Part shown: positions 16,654-25,348 of the stretch, one piece after another | Layout of the letters: each line of letters begins with the position of its first letter | Numbering within the stretch: position 1 is the first letter of the stretch | Assembly: GCF_042427615.1 (NCBI RefSeq) | Contig: NZ_JBHMEZ010000001.1 | Span: 372,001 to 436,000 of the forward strand | Length of the DNA stretch: 64,000 nt | Reading direction: 5' to 3' | DNA from: Formosa undariae | GTDB lineage: Bacteria; Bacteroidota; Bacteroidia; Flavobacteriales; Flavobacteriaceae | Made by a program: the position numbers and the translations under genes | The notes under the pieces: generated by a model | The model's database searches: none | What the model was told of the DNA's origin: nothing | What the model saw: only the letters and a program-made list of their open reading frames with translations

Positions 16654-17811
16654 TTATTTAATAATAATTATATTCCCATTAATTTCAAATTCCAACTGGT
16701 TCTCACTAGTAGCTTCAATAAGCCTAAGAATTCCATCTACTGATTCCGTTTTTTCTAATATTCCTGTAAACACAAATTTCTTTTGTTTAGAGTTTTCAAA
16801 AACAACCTCAGTATTATACCATCTTGATAAAACCTCCATTATTTCTTCCAATGGCTTTTCATTAAAAGAAAACAAACCATTTACCCATGATATTTCTTGT
16901 GACACATCAATTTCGTTGACCAATATTTTTTCACTTTTAGAGCTAATTATTGCTTGTTGATTTGGCTTTAGTGTTTCAGTAATATTTTCCTTTTGAATTT
17001 TGATAGCTCCTTCTACCAAAGTTGTAGCTATGACATCGTCATTATTATAGGCTCTAACATTAAATTCAGTACCTAATACATTAATTTCTTGATACTTAGA
17101 AATCACATGAAAACCAGATCCTTTGTGTTCTGTACTCGGTAAAACTTTAAAGTATGCTTCACCATATATCAGTTCTACTTCCCGAGAAATACCTTCCATA
17201 AACGCTGTTGGATATTTCAATTTAGTTTCTGAATTCAACCAAATTTCTGTACCATCTGATAGTTTAACAAAAAACTGACCACCTCTGGGAATGGTTAAAT
17301 AATTATACTGTTGTTGACTTACAACTTCATTCTGCTTTTTATCATAAACTAACGCTTCCCCATTACTGCGAACCTTATCTTTTTGAAACTGCTCCCCTTT
17401 TTCAAGAACTACTTCGTCTCCATTTTCAAGAGTAAGAATAGCTTTATCGGTTCCACTTATAATTAAATGATTCTCTTTTCCAACTTTGTTAATATTATCT
17501 TGGTATCCGGAAGACACAAAATAAAATGCTGTACCAAACATAAGTATCACAGAAGCTGCAATAGCCATTCCTCTATATAACCTTAACCTCTTTAGCCGCT
17601 CTCCTTTCTTTAACTTAGACTTAATAGATGTCTTAGCTTTATTAATATCATATTCTACCATGAATAGGGTACTTATATATTGTGTTTTAACAAACTGATT
17701 AAAAATCCGTATGCCATTCTTATTCCTAAGAAATTTTTCTAGTATTTGTAACTCCGAATAATTTGCCTCTTGATTTATATACTTTACAATTATTTTTTCT
17801 ATATCGTTCAT
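16654..17811 (-). CDS. FecR-family anti-sigma factor
   Basis: Inner-membrane anti-sigma factor that senses the SusC STN domain and controls an ECF sigma factor. The N-terminal cytoplasmic part (VKYINQEANYSELQILEKFL) is followed by a single membrane helix near residues 84-103 (GMAIAASVILMFGTAFYFVS), the periplasmic FecR domain (TIPRGGQFFVKLSDGTEIWLNSE-like block) and a C-terminal DUF4974/STN-like domain (EKPLEEIMEVLSRWYNTEV). The ATG at 17811 (385 residues) is preferred to a GTG five codons upstream at 17826. It is divergent from the sigma gene rather than behind it. Confidence 0.93.
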   Translation of the reverse strand: MNDIEKIIVKYINQEANYSELQILEKFLRNKNGIRIFNQFVKTQYISTLFMVEYDINKAKTSIKSKLKKGERLKRLRLYRGMAIAASVILMFGTAFYFVSSGYQDNINKVGKENHLIISGTDKAILTLENGDEVVLEKGEQFQKDKVRSNGEALVYDKKQNEVVSQQQYNYLTIPRGGQFFVKLSDGTEIWLNSETKLKYPTAFMEGISREVELIYGEAYFKVLPSTEHKGSGFHVISKYQEINVLGTEFNVRAYNNDDVIATTLVEGAIKIQKENITETLKPNQQAIISSKSEKILVNEIDVSQEISWVNGLFSFNEKPLEEIMEVLSRWYNTEVVFENSKQKKFVFTGILEKTESVDGILRLIEATSENQLEFEINGNIIIIK

Positions 17812-17968
17812 TAGATTTTCTTGCACTTATACTCCCAATACGTTCAAAACACAAACACCCCTCTATTTTTTTATATATATTTTATATTATTTGCCAAAAA
17901 ACAAATATTACATCCTGTTTCTTAAGGTTATTTTTAGATATTTACTAAAAACCTTTTATTTGTAATTT

Positions 17969-18562
17969 ATGGACAGCCAAAGAGACTCTGTATTAGCCCA
18001 AAGATTAATTTCAGGAGATTCAAAAGCTCATGATTTACTTATGGATTTATATTATCAGAGTTTATGTAACTATGCCCAGTCTTTATGCCACGACCATTAT
18101 AAAGCTGAAGATATTATTCAAAACGTATTCGTAAAAATTTGGACTAACAGGAAGAAAATTAATCCGGAATTATCAATAAAAAGCTACTTATATAAGTCTG
18201 CATATAATGAATTTATTGATCAATGTCGAAAAAATAAGTCTCTTAGATATTTAGATGAAAAATATTTTGAAGCTGTAGATTTAGTCTCAAAAATAGAAGA
18301 CAAAGAGATGGATGATTTAATTAAATTAATGAATGTAGAAATTGAAAATTTGCCTTCAAAATGTAAAGAAATTTTTTTGATGAATAAAAAAGAAGGGCTT
18401 ACTCATACTGAAATCGCTGAATATCTTAATATCTCCACAAAAACAATAGAAGGACACATGACACGTGCCTTTAAAATATTAGCTGAAAAATTAAATATAA
18501 AAATGAAAGTATTACTTTTTTTCACATATAATATTAAAAAGCATAGTGAGAATTTTGTTTAA
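17969..18562 (+). CDS. ECF RNA polymerase sigma factor
   Basis: Extracytoplasmic-function sigma factor of the Bacteroidota FecI-like group. The 197-residue protein has region 2 (AEDIIQNVFVKIWTNRKKI near residues 47-65, the core-binding and -10 recognition part) and region 4 with a helix-turn-helix (MNKKEGLTHTEIAEYLNISTKT, split here as the segment near 137-158). It is transcribed away from the FecR gene; in most Bacteroidota loci the sigma gene precedes fecR on the same strand. It probably drives susCD expression when the transducer is occupied. Confidence 0.93.
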   Translation: MDSQRDSVLAQRLISGDSKAHDLLMDLYYQSLCNYAQSLCHDHYKAEDIIQNVFVKIWTNRKKINPELSIKSYLYKSAYNEFIDQCRKNKSLRYLDEKYFEAVDLVSKIEDKEMDDLIKLMNVEIENLPSKCKEIFLMNKKEGLTHTEIAEYLNISTKTIEGHMTRAFKILAEKLNIKMKVLLFFTYNIKKHSENFV

Positions 18563-18740
18563 AAAACATGTAAATAATACACAAACTGTATTCAGAAATT
18601 TAGCTTTTACCAATATTAATATAAAACCAGCTTAACTTGAAACTATTACCATTTTCTTTCTAGAAATAAATTTGGCCACTTTCTTTCGTGGGTTTAAAAC
18701 TTTATATTTTAGATATATAAATGAGGTTAAAAATTGGCAT

Positions 18741-18767
18741 AAAAAAATGCGCTAGTAGCGCATTTTT
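18741..18767 (-). terminator. terminator after hflX
   Basis: AAAAATGCGC (18743-18752), loop TAGTA, GCGCATTTTT (18758-18767). On the minus strand it lies directly after the hflX stop and is followed by TTTTTTTATGCC. It may also stop the ECF sigma transcript from the other side. Confidence 0.85.
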
Positions 18768-18769
18768 AT

Positions 18770-19996
18770 TTATTCTTCTTCACTTAAATCGAGATCATCA
18801 TAATCAGGATATAAAAAGTGATTGTAAGGGAAACGCGTGATATGAATCTCTCGAACTTCATCATATACCCGTTTTTTAAAATCTTCTAAATTTTCTTTGT
18901 TCAATGCTGAAATAAATAAGGCATTATCACCTAATTTATTCATCCAAGTGCGTTTCCATTCCTCTAATGAATAATTGGATGTTGTGCGCACTTCTTGCAA
19001 ATCGGTTTCATCAAAGGGCTCTGCCTCGTATGCATCAATTTTATTGAACACCATAATAACAGGTTTATCTCCTCCTTCAATTTCTCCCAATATTTTTTCT
19101 ACTGAAGCGATATGATCTTCAAAATTAGGATGAGAAATATCTACAATATGTAACAATAAATCAGCTTCACGAACCTCATCTAAAGTACTCTTAAAAGAAT
19201 CCACCAATTGAGTCGGTAACTTTCTAATAAACCCAACCGTATCACTTAATAAAAATGGTAAATTATGAACAACTACTTTTCTAACCGTTGTGTCTAGAGT
19301 TGCGAATAATTTGTTTTCGGCAAACACTTCACTTTTACTTATTACATTCATTAAAGTCGATTTCCCAACATTGGTATACCCTACCAAAGCCACACGAACC
19401 ATAGCACCACGATTACCGCGTTGCACAGACATCTGCTTGTCTATCGTTTTTATTTTTTCCTTTAATAATGCAATACGCTCTCGAACAATACGTCTATCTG
19501 TTTCAATTTCGGTTTCCCCAGGTCCACGCATTCCAATCCCCCCTTTTTGGCGTTCAAGGTGTGTCCACATTCCTCTTAATCGTGGTAATAAATATTCGCA
19601 TTGTGCCAATTCCACTTGCGTTCTCGCATAACTGGTTTGTGCACGTTGCGCAAAAATATCTAAGATTAAATTGGTCCGGTCTAAGACTTTACAATTTAAA
19701 ATTTTACTTATATTTCGTTCTTGAGCAGACGACAATTCATCATCAAAAATAGCAGTACCGATATCATTATCCTCAATAAACTGTTGTACATCGGCCATTT
19801 TTCCTGTCCCTATAAAGGTCTTAGGATTTGGCCTTTCCATTTTCTGAGTGAATCGTTTTATCACCTCACCTCCAGCGGTAAAAGTTAAAAACTCCAATTC
19901 GTCTAAATACTCTTTAGATTTTTCTTCGTCTTGCTCTTTAGTGACAACACCTATTAAAACCGCACGTTCTAAGTTTATATCCTTTTTTTCTAGCAT
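18770..19996 (-). CDS. hflX: GTPase HflX
   Basis: Ribosome-binding GTPase that splits stalled ribosomes under stress. The 408-residue protein has the HflX N-terminal domain (KTFIGTGKMADVQQFI), the glycine-rich linker (QKGGIGMRGPGETEIETDRR) and the GTPase domain with G1 GYTNVGKSTL, the SDTVGFIRKLP G3 region and the FNKIDA G4 motif. The C-terminal extension is short and acidic. It is a single gene with its own promoter and terminator. Confidence 0.96.
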   Translation of the reverse strand: MLEKKDINLERAVLIGVVTKEQDEEKSKEYLDELEFLTFTAGGEVIKRFTQKMERPNPKTFIGTGKMADVQQFIEDNDIGTAIFDDELSSAQERNISKILNCKVLDRTNLILDIFAQRAQTSYARTQVELAQCEYLLPRLRGMWTHLERQKGGIGMRGPGETEIETDRRIVRERIALLKEKIKTIDKQMSVQRGNRGAMVRVALVGYTNVGKSTLMNVISKSEVFAENKLFATLDTTVRKVVVHNLPFLLSDTVGFIRKLPTQLVDSFKSTLDEVREADLLLHIVDISHPNFEDHIASVEKILGEIEGGDKPVIMVFNKIDAYEAEPFDETDLQEVRTTSNYSLEEWKRTWMNKLGDNALFISALNKENLEDFKKRVYDEVREIHITRFPYNHFLYPDYDDLDLSEEE

Positions 19997-20012
19997 AAAT
20001 TGATTTAAAGCA

Positions 20013-20020
20013 CAAAGTTA
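20013..20020 (-). promoter_or_regulatory. -7 promoter box of hflX
   Basis: Minus strand TAACTTTG matches TAnnTTTG exactly, 16 bases before the hflX ATG. Confidence 0.5.
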
Positions 20021-20109
20021 CATAATTGTAGGCTGAATAATTTTTATATTTTTAAGATTCCTATTTACCTTTTGAAGTCTTACCTTGCGATAGAAATTAA
20101 CTTGATTAC

Positions 20110-21048
20110 ATGAAAACCATTGCCTTTTTTAATTTAGAAAATTTATTCGACATCACCAACGATCCGAACACATTCGATACTGATTTTTTATCGACTTCTG
20201 AAAAACGTTGGACCTTAAAAAGATACGAAAACAAATTATTTAAATTAGGATTAGCAATTTCTAGTATTGGAAAAACAGAAACAGGAACACACCCTGCCAT
20301 TGTAGGCGTTGCTGAAGTTGAAAATGCAAAAGTGATTCAGGATCTTTTAGATTCTGAGCATTTAAAAGATATTCCTTATGCTTTTGTACATTACGATTCT
20401 CCTGACGAACGCGGTATTGACGTTGCTTTATTATACGACAAAACACGCTTTACTGTAACTGATTCTGCTCCCTATTCTATAGTTTTAATCGAAGAAAATG
20501 GACAAGTAGATTATACGCGAGATATTTTACGCGTGTCCGGAATATTTGATGGCGAACAGATACATTTTTTAGTAAATCATTGGCCGTCTAAACATGAAGA
20601 ATCGAATGAGCCAAAACGTATGGAAGTGTCTAATAAAGCCACTGAAATTATTGAAAGTCTGAAAATAGACAATCCAGAAGCAAAGATTATTGTTATGGGC
20701 GATTTTAACGATAATTCAGCAAGTGAAAGTGTTCAAGCTTTAGTGAACAATAATTCACTTTTTAACCCAATGGAACAGCTTAAATCTTTCGATAGAGGCA
20801 CTGTAAATTACAGATTTAAATGGGACGTATTCGATCAGTTTATGTTAACTCATAATTTTCTAGACCACAGATCAGGAACACATAATTTTAAAAGTGCAAA
20901 TATTTTTGACCCCGATTTCATGAAACAATATAAAGGACGCTTTAAAGGGCAACCGTTTAGAACCTATGCTGGAAAAACATACAAAGGAGGTTATAGCGAC
21001 CATTTTCCGGTGTATTTATTATTACGCACTGTTCCAGAAAGTATCTAA
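20110..21048 (+). CDS. endonuclease/exonuclease/phosphatase family protein, no signal peptide
   Basis: Metal-dependent phosphodiesterase of the EEP superfamily (DNase I / exonuclease III / phosphatase fold), 312 residues. Visible conserved blocks: FFNLENLFD at the N-terminus, VGVAEVEN with the metal-binding Glu, YDSPDERGIDVALLY, VNHWPSKHE, VMGDFNDN with catalytic Asp/Asn, and the C-terminal YSDHFPVY with the Asp-His pair. It starts directly with the fold, so it is predicted to stay in the cytoplasm, unlike its paralogue at 25349. Its stop lies one base from that of the convergent DUF5689 gene. Whether it cuts DNA, RNA or a small phosphodiester is unknown. Confidence 0.9.
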   Translation: MKTIAFFNLENLFDITNDPNTFDTDFLSTSEKRWTLKRYENKLFKLGLAISSIGKTETGTHPAIVGVAEVENAKVIQDLLDSEHLKDIPYAFVHYDSPDERGIDVALLYDKTRFTVTDSAPYSIVLIEENGQVDYTRDILRVSGIFDGEQIHFLVNHWPSKHEESNEPKRMEVSNKATEIIESLKIDNPEAKIIVMGDFNDNSASESVQALVNNNSLFNPMEQLKSFDRGTVNYRFKWDVFDQFMLTHNFLDHRSGTHNFKSANIFDPDFMKQYKGRFKGQPFRTYAGKTYKGGYSDHFPVYLLLRTVPESI

Positions 21049-21049
21049 A

Positions 21050-22456
21050 TTATTTCTCCGTTAACACTCTAAAATCGTCTAATTGATATGAGCCATCTAA
21101 AGCTTCATTGGTTCCAGAACCGGTGACTTTAAATGCAAAATATAATATCCCTGAAAATTGAGATATATCAATAAGACCAGAATCTTTAAAGGCATACCAT
21201 TCGTCATATTTAGTGGGCACTTTTGCGTCTATTTCGGTCCAAGTAGCATTAAGCACATCCGATCCATTAAAATCTGTAGAAGCTAAAACTTCAATGGTAT
21301 TCCGTACCGATGTTATATGATGCTGTCCCATTTTGAAGTTTAGAAATTCATTATCATACGCATCCATATTTATAGCCGGAGATACTAACCAAGCCACATT
21401 CTGAGTATCTGTTGCTCCAAAAGTCCCGAATTCTGCATAACCATTTTTACTGTAAATTTGTTCGGTCCATAAGACCTGACCACGTTCGGCAAAATTAATC
21501 CAACCTTCGGTATCTAATATGTCTTCATCTATGGCATCATTAAAAGTCTCTTCGAAGATTATAGTAAAATCGTCTGCATTTAAAGGTATACAACGTGGAT
21601 TATTAAAAACAACATCTTTAGTATCGTTTAAAACCAGCACAAAATCGTCGCCTCCATAACTTTTAGAAATCACACCCTTTATAGTACCATTTTGGGTGGG
21701 GAGTATTTCATTTTTAAATGTTGAAAAAGAACTTGTTTCTAGACTAAACTCCTCGTAACTAAAACCTTCACAACGTTGCATTTTTCTTTGTGTATCAAAA
21801 TCATCTACAGCATTAAAATACGACTGTCCTTCTAGACTCTCAGGGAATTCTACATTATTAATAGCGACAAACATGCCGACGTAGTTTTCGTTTATATCTG
21901 AAAAATTCAATTCTAGAGGAATAATTTCGACCGTTTCTGTAGAACGAAACAGATGTGTTTTAATTTGATTTTCCGTGAGTAGCCCCACGCGACTTCCATC
22001 TTCTTCACCTCCAATAGCGAAGACTTCTGAAGCCGTTTCTCCTAAATATAAATCCTGTAATAAAATATACACTTCTCGTCCGAGGTTGAATTGATTATAA
22101 GAATCTACCTGATTTAAAACAATGCTTATCGCCATCGTTGGGTTACTAGGACTATCTTGAATATAGATTTCTTTATAGAAATTCCCTGTTTTATCTGACG
22201 ATGTTACATAACCCTTTACCACACTATGCGACGCAAATTGAACAACTTCGCCTGCAACAAACTGCTGATTTAGAGATGCTATTGATATTTCGTTAAGCGC
22301 GCCATCTTTTAAACCTTCAAGAATTTGATTCAAGCTTTTATTTTCATCTTCATTTAAATCTGAGGGTACCGAAAAATCATCATCTTGAACGCAAGACAGC
22401 AGCAGCATTAAAAACAGCACATTTAAAATCCGATTTACATTTATTATCCTTTTCAT
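21050..22456 (-). CDS. DUF5689 lipoprotein with C-terminal jelly-roll-like domain
   Basis: 468-residue exported lipoprotein; lipobox ends at Cys22 (LLLSC). The N-terminal half matches DUF5689: FVAGEVVQFASHSVVKGYVTSSD, then NFYKEIYIQDSPSNP and GREVYILLQDLYLGE, an OB-like fold related to nucleic-acid-binding folds. The C-terminal part (EGWINFAERGQVLWTEQIYS, then GSYQLDDFRVLTE) looks like a choice-of-anchor J/cleaved-adhesin jelly roll. It lies 22 bases after a TonB receptor gene, where a SusD-like partner would be expected, and may hold ligand for it. Ligand unknown. Confidence 0.85.
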   Translation of the reverse strand: MKRIINVNRILNVLFLMLLLSCVQDDDFSVPSDLNEDENKSLNQILEGLKDGALNEISIASLNQQFVAGEVVQFASHSVVKGYVTSSDKTGNFYKEIYIQDSPSNPTMAISIVLNQVDSYNQFNLGREVYILLQDLYLGETASEVFAIGGEEDGSRVGLLTENQIKTHLFRSTETVEIIPLELNFSDINENYVGMFVAINNVEFPESLEGQSYFNAVDDFDTQRKMQRCEGFSYEEFSLETSSFSTFKNEILPTQNGTIKGVISKSYGGDDFVLVLNDTKDVVFNNPRCIPLNADDFTIIFEETFNDAIDEDILDTEGWINFAERGQVLWTEQIYSKNGYAEFGTFGATDTQNVAWLVSPAINMDAYDNEFLNFKMGQHHITSVRNTIEVLASTDFNGSDVLNATWTEIDAKVPTKYDEWYAFKDSGLIDISQFSGILYFAFKVTGSGTNEALDGSYQLDDFRVLTEK

Positions 22457-22478
22457 CTTTCAAAAATTTAAAATTCGT

Positions 22479-25238
22479 CTAAAATCTTATATTCACATTC
22501 GCGAAATACGTTGCTCCACGTCCGTACCAATATTTTGGACCAAACACACGAATAGGGTTTTCGTTATCTTCTTTCAACTCTCTATAATTCGCATTACGTC
22601 CTTGTTCGAACCCTCCTGTTTTATAGAGATTATCTAATACATTATTAATGCTTACAAATAAGCCAAGGTAATACTGACCAAGTTTCCATGACTTTCCTCC
22701 TATTAAGTTTACAACCAAGTAATCGTTAAATCGTTCTTGTTTTAGAAGCTGTTTAGCCACGTTTTCATCGTAATCATTAAACGGTAAACCATCGTCGTCT
22801 AAATAAAAATTTGATGTTCTTGTAAGCGGACTAACATCTACATACGTATTCATTAAATAATTTGCTGTAGCCCCGAACCACCAATATTCCGGATCGCTAT
22901 ATTCAAACCCGAATGAAAAAGCAGATTGCGGTCCTCCTGCTACTTTATAATTTTTAAGATTAGATTCTCCAAAATCGATGGAGCCATCTTGGGTCACAAA
23001 ACTGGCAGATGTTAAATATAAGTTAGGGTTATTATTATAAGTATATTGACCGGTTGACGCCACTGCTTTTAATTTAAAAGAGGATGTTAGCTTGGCTTCA
23101 ATTCCTAATTCTAATCCAAAATGGAGTGTATTTACATCGTAAAGCACTTCTTGTACGAAGGCAGACGTTTCATTAAACTCGATTCCTGCAGATGTTAATC
23201 CGTCGGCATAATAAAATCCAATTTCGTTACTTCCGCTTTTATCAATATAAAACCCAGTTAACTTAGACGTAATAATTCGAGACCTGTAAATATAGCTCGC
23301 ATCGAAAGCAAGAACGTGTTCTTCAGAAATATCCTTAACTACATTATTATTTTCCCGAGGATTTGAAAACGAACTTTGAATATTTGGTGCTTTTGTTAAA
23401 TATGCGCCATGAAAATCTATTACATGTTTGGCGGTAAATTTATAAGTCAATCCACCTTTAACTCCGAAACCAAGAAAGTTAAGCGCTTCACTTTTCCCTA
23501 ATGAATTATCCTTAAAAGCCTCATTCTGAAATAAACCCTCACGCTGATAATTGGTATGATTTACATTAAGTGCTACAAAATAATCGATGGTCTTATATTT
23601 AAATTGAGCTTGCGCAAACGCAGAGATCACATTCGCATGCATTTTGTAATTATATTTTATTTTCCCGTCTTCACCCACTATTGCATTAGGGTTTTGGAAA
23701 TCGTATTGCCAACCATCAAAAGTATCAACATTCAAGTAGCCTGAAGCACCGAGTAAATCATTAATTTCGGCAAAATTATTAGAAGTTAATTGCGAATAAT
23801 TAAGCGCCCCACTCAATAAAACATGATCGTTCAATTCTGAATTTATAATAGAATTTAAAGTGAACTGATTATCATCTGTACGATCTTCGTATTGCACAAA
23901 GGCAGCCTCTAATCCCTGATTTGCATTGGTTATATTAGCATCGTACATGGCATTCCAATCTATTTGTCCATTACTTATAAATTCGCGTTCGGTGAGATAG
24001 GCATTTGTATAATCGGGTTCAGATTTTGCTAAATAATAACTCGGTAATTTCTGATAATATGCAGGACTCGGGTTTCCGCCACCGGGATAATCTAATCGGC
24101 TATGTCCTTGCTTCCCGAATGTATAACTCAAGTGTGTTTGAAGCTCGGTCTCCGTATTTACATCCCAATAATGACTTAACATAAAAATGGGTTGTGCGAC
24201 ATCTTTAACCCTCGAATTTCGTTTCTCTCCGTCTTGAAATCCCCAATACTCATTGTATTTAGTATCCCGTAAATCGAAAACCTCTTGGGTATTTGGCGAT
24301 GATTTCCCACGTTTGTTTGGCGTATAAATTCCTGTAAAATTCAGAGCATGCTTGTTATTTAATTTCTTTTCTACCGATATAAAGAAAGAATTTGCATCGT
24401 AAAAGGTAGCATCTTGAAAACCTTCATTCCCCCAACGTCTACCAATAGAGAGCGCATACGCCCACCCATTCTTAACTAAGCCAGAAGCATAACTTGCCAT
24501 TAAACGATTCGCATAACTCCGATTTGAAGACGTATACGTTAATCGGCCACCTTCTCTATATTTAGAAGCGCGCGTACTAATATTTGTAGTCCCTAATACA
24601 CCACCAAAATTTAAGGTAGAAGGTGCTAATCCAAATCCGAATTCCTGATTACGAAGCACATCATTTATCCCACCCCAATTGCTCCATTGCATTCTACCAT
24701 TAAACATAGAATTCATTTCTACTCCGTTAATTAAAAGTTTACCCTCGCTTGAATCTAATCCTCGAATTTTAAAGAAGGAACCACTAAATTCGAATGCTGC
24801 AGTACGCTGAAACACATCTTGAGAGGCTTGTAATAATCCAGAAATATTATCGGCAGCACTACTATCCTCATTTAATTCATCATCGGTTAACAGAATGGTA
24901 TATACCTCTTGATTGGAAGTAACATCGATCTGTAAAAACAAATCGTCTATATGTAATGGAACACCCTCGTATATAATTATAGGATAACGTTTACTAACGT
25001 AACCAGGTTTAGAAACATGCAATATATACTCCCCAAAAACAGTATTATTTTTTAATTTAAATAGTCCAGAAGCATTCGTTTCTGTACTCAGATTTGTGCT
25101 TTCAATTTGAATAATAACTTCTTGCAATGGCTGAAAAGACGCCACGTCTTTTACACTCCCAGAAACGTCTTGATTTTGTGATAAAACGGATTGAAATATG
25201 GCAAAGAGACTAAAGAGGGCTAGAATAGTTTTCTTCAT
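22479..25238 (-). CDS. TonB-dependent outer-membrane receptor
   Basis: Outer-membrane importer of about 919 residues. A signal peptide (MKKTILALFSLFAIFQSVLSQ) is followed by a carboxypeptidase-like regulatory domain (about 20-100), a plug with KIRGLDSSEGKLLINGVEMN and WSNWGGINDV, and a long barrel ending in YFANVNIRF. The ATG at 25238 gives a clean signal peptide; an in-frame ATG at 25259 adds seven residues. It is of the same subfamily as the receptor at 28133 (shared INGVxxNxMxNG and WSNW blocks). It forms an operon with the DUF5689 lipoprotein and lies between two EEP genes, so nucleic acid or nucleotide uptake is a possible role. Confidence 0.93.
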   Translation of the reverse strand: MKKTILALFSLFAIFQSVLSQNQDVSGSVKDVASFQPLQEVIIQIESTNLSTETNASGLFKLKNNTVFGEYILHVSKPGYVSKRYPIIIYEGVPLHIDDLFLQIDVTSNQEVYTILLTDDELNEDSSAADNISGLLQASQDVFQRTAAFEFSGSFFKIRGLDSSEGKLLINGVEMNSMFNGRMQWSNWGGINDVLRNQEFGFGLAPSTLNFGGVLGTTNISTRASKYREGGRLTYTSSNRSYANRLMASYASGLVKNGWAYALSIGRRWGNEGFQDATFYDANSFFISVEKKLNNKHALNFTGIYTPNKRGKSSPNTQEVFDLRDTKYNEYWGFQDGEKRNSRVKDVAQPIFMLSHYWDVNTETELQTHLSYTFGKQGHSRLDYPGGGNPSPAYYQKLPSYYLAKSEPDYTNAYLTEREFISNGQIDWNAMYDANITNANQGLEAAFVQYEDRTDDNQFTLNSIINSELNDHVLLSGALNYSQLTSNNFAEINDLLGASGYLNVDTFDGWQYDFQNPNAIVGEDGKIKYNYKMHANVISAFAQAQFKYKTIDYFVALNVNHTNYQREGLFQNEAFKDNSLGKSEALNFLGFGVKGGLTYKFTAKHVIDFHGAYLTKAPNIQSSFSNPRENNNVVKDISEEHVLAFDASYIYRSRIITSKLTGFYIDKSGSNEIGFYYADGLTSAGIEFNETSAFVQEVLYDVNTLHFGLELGIEAKLTSSFKLKAVASTGQYTYNNNPNLYLTSASFVTQDGSIDFGESNLKNYKVAGGPQSAFSFGFEYSDPEYWWFGATANYLMNTYVDVSPLTRTSNFYLDDDGLPFNDYDENVAKQLLKQERFNDYLVVNLIGGKSWKLGQYYLGLFVSINNVLDNLYKTGGFEQGRNANYRELKEDNENPIRVFGPKYWYGRGATYFANVNIRF

Positions 25239-25348
25239 TGAAATAAAATTTAAACACATTACTTTCTAACTATCAAACACTTAGGGATCCTTAAATTAAT
25301 AATTTTTATTTAAAAAATACTATATTTAGATTATATATTTAATTCAAA

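Noticed and set aside
6037..18648. 15-base match AACTTGAAACTATTA shared at 6037 and 18634
   Set aside because: A match of this length is expected by chance in 64 kb of AT-rich DNA; no inverted repeat or target duplication accompanies it.
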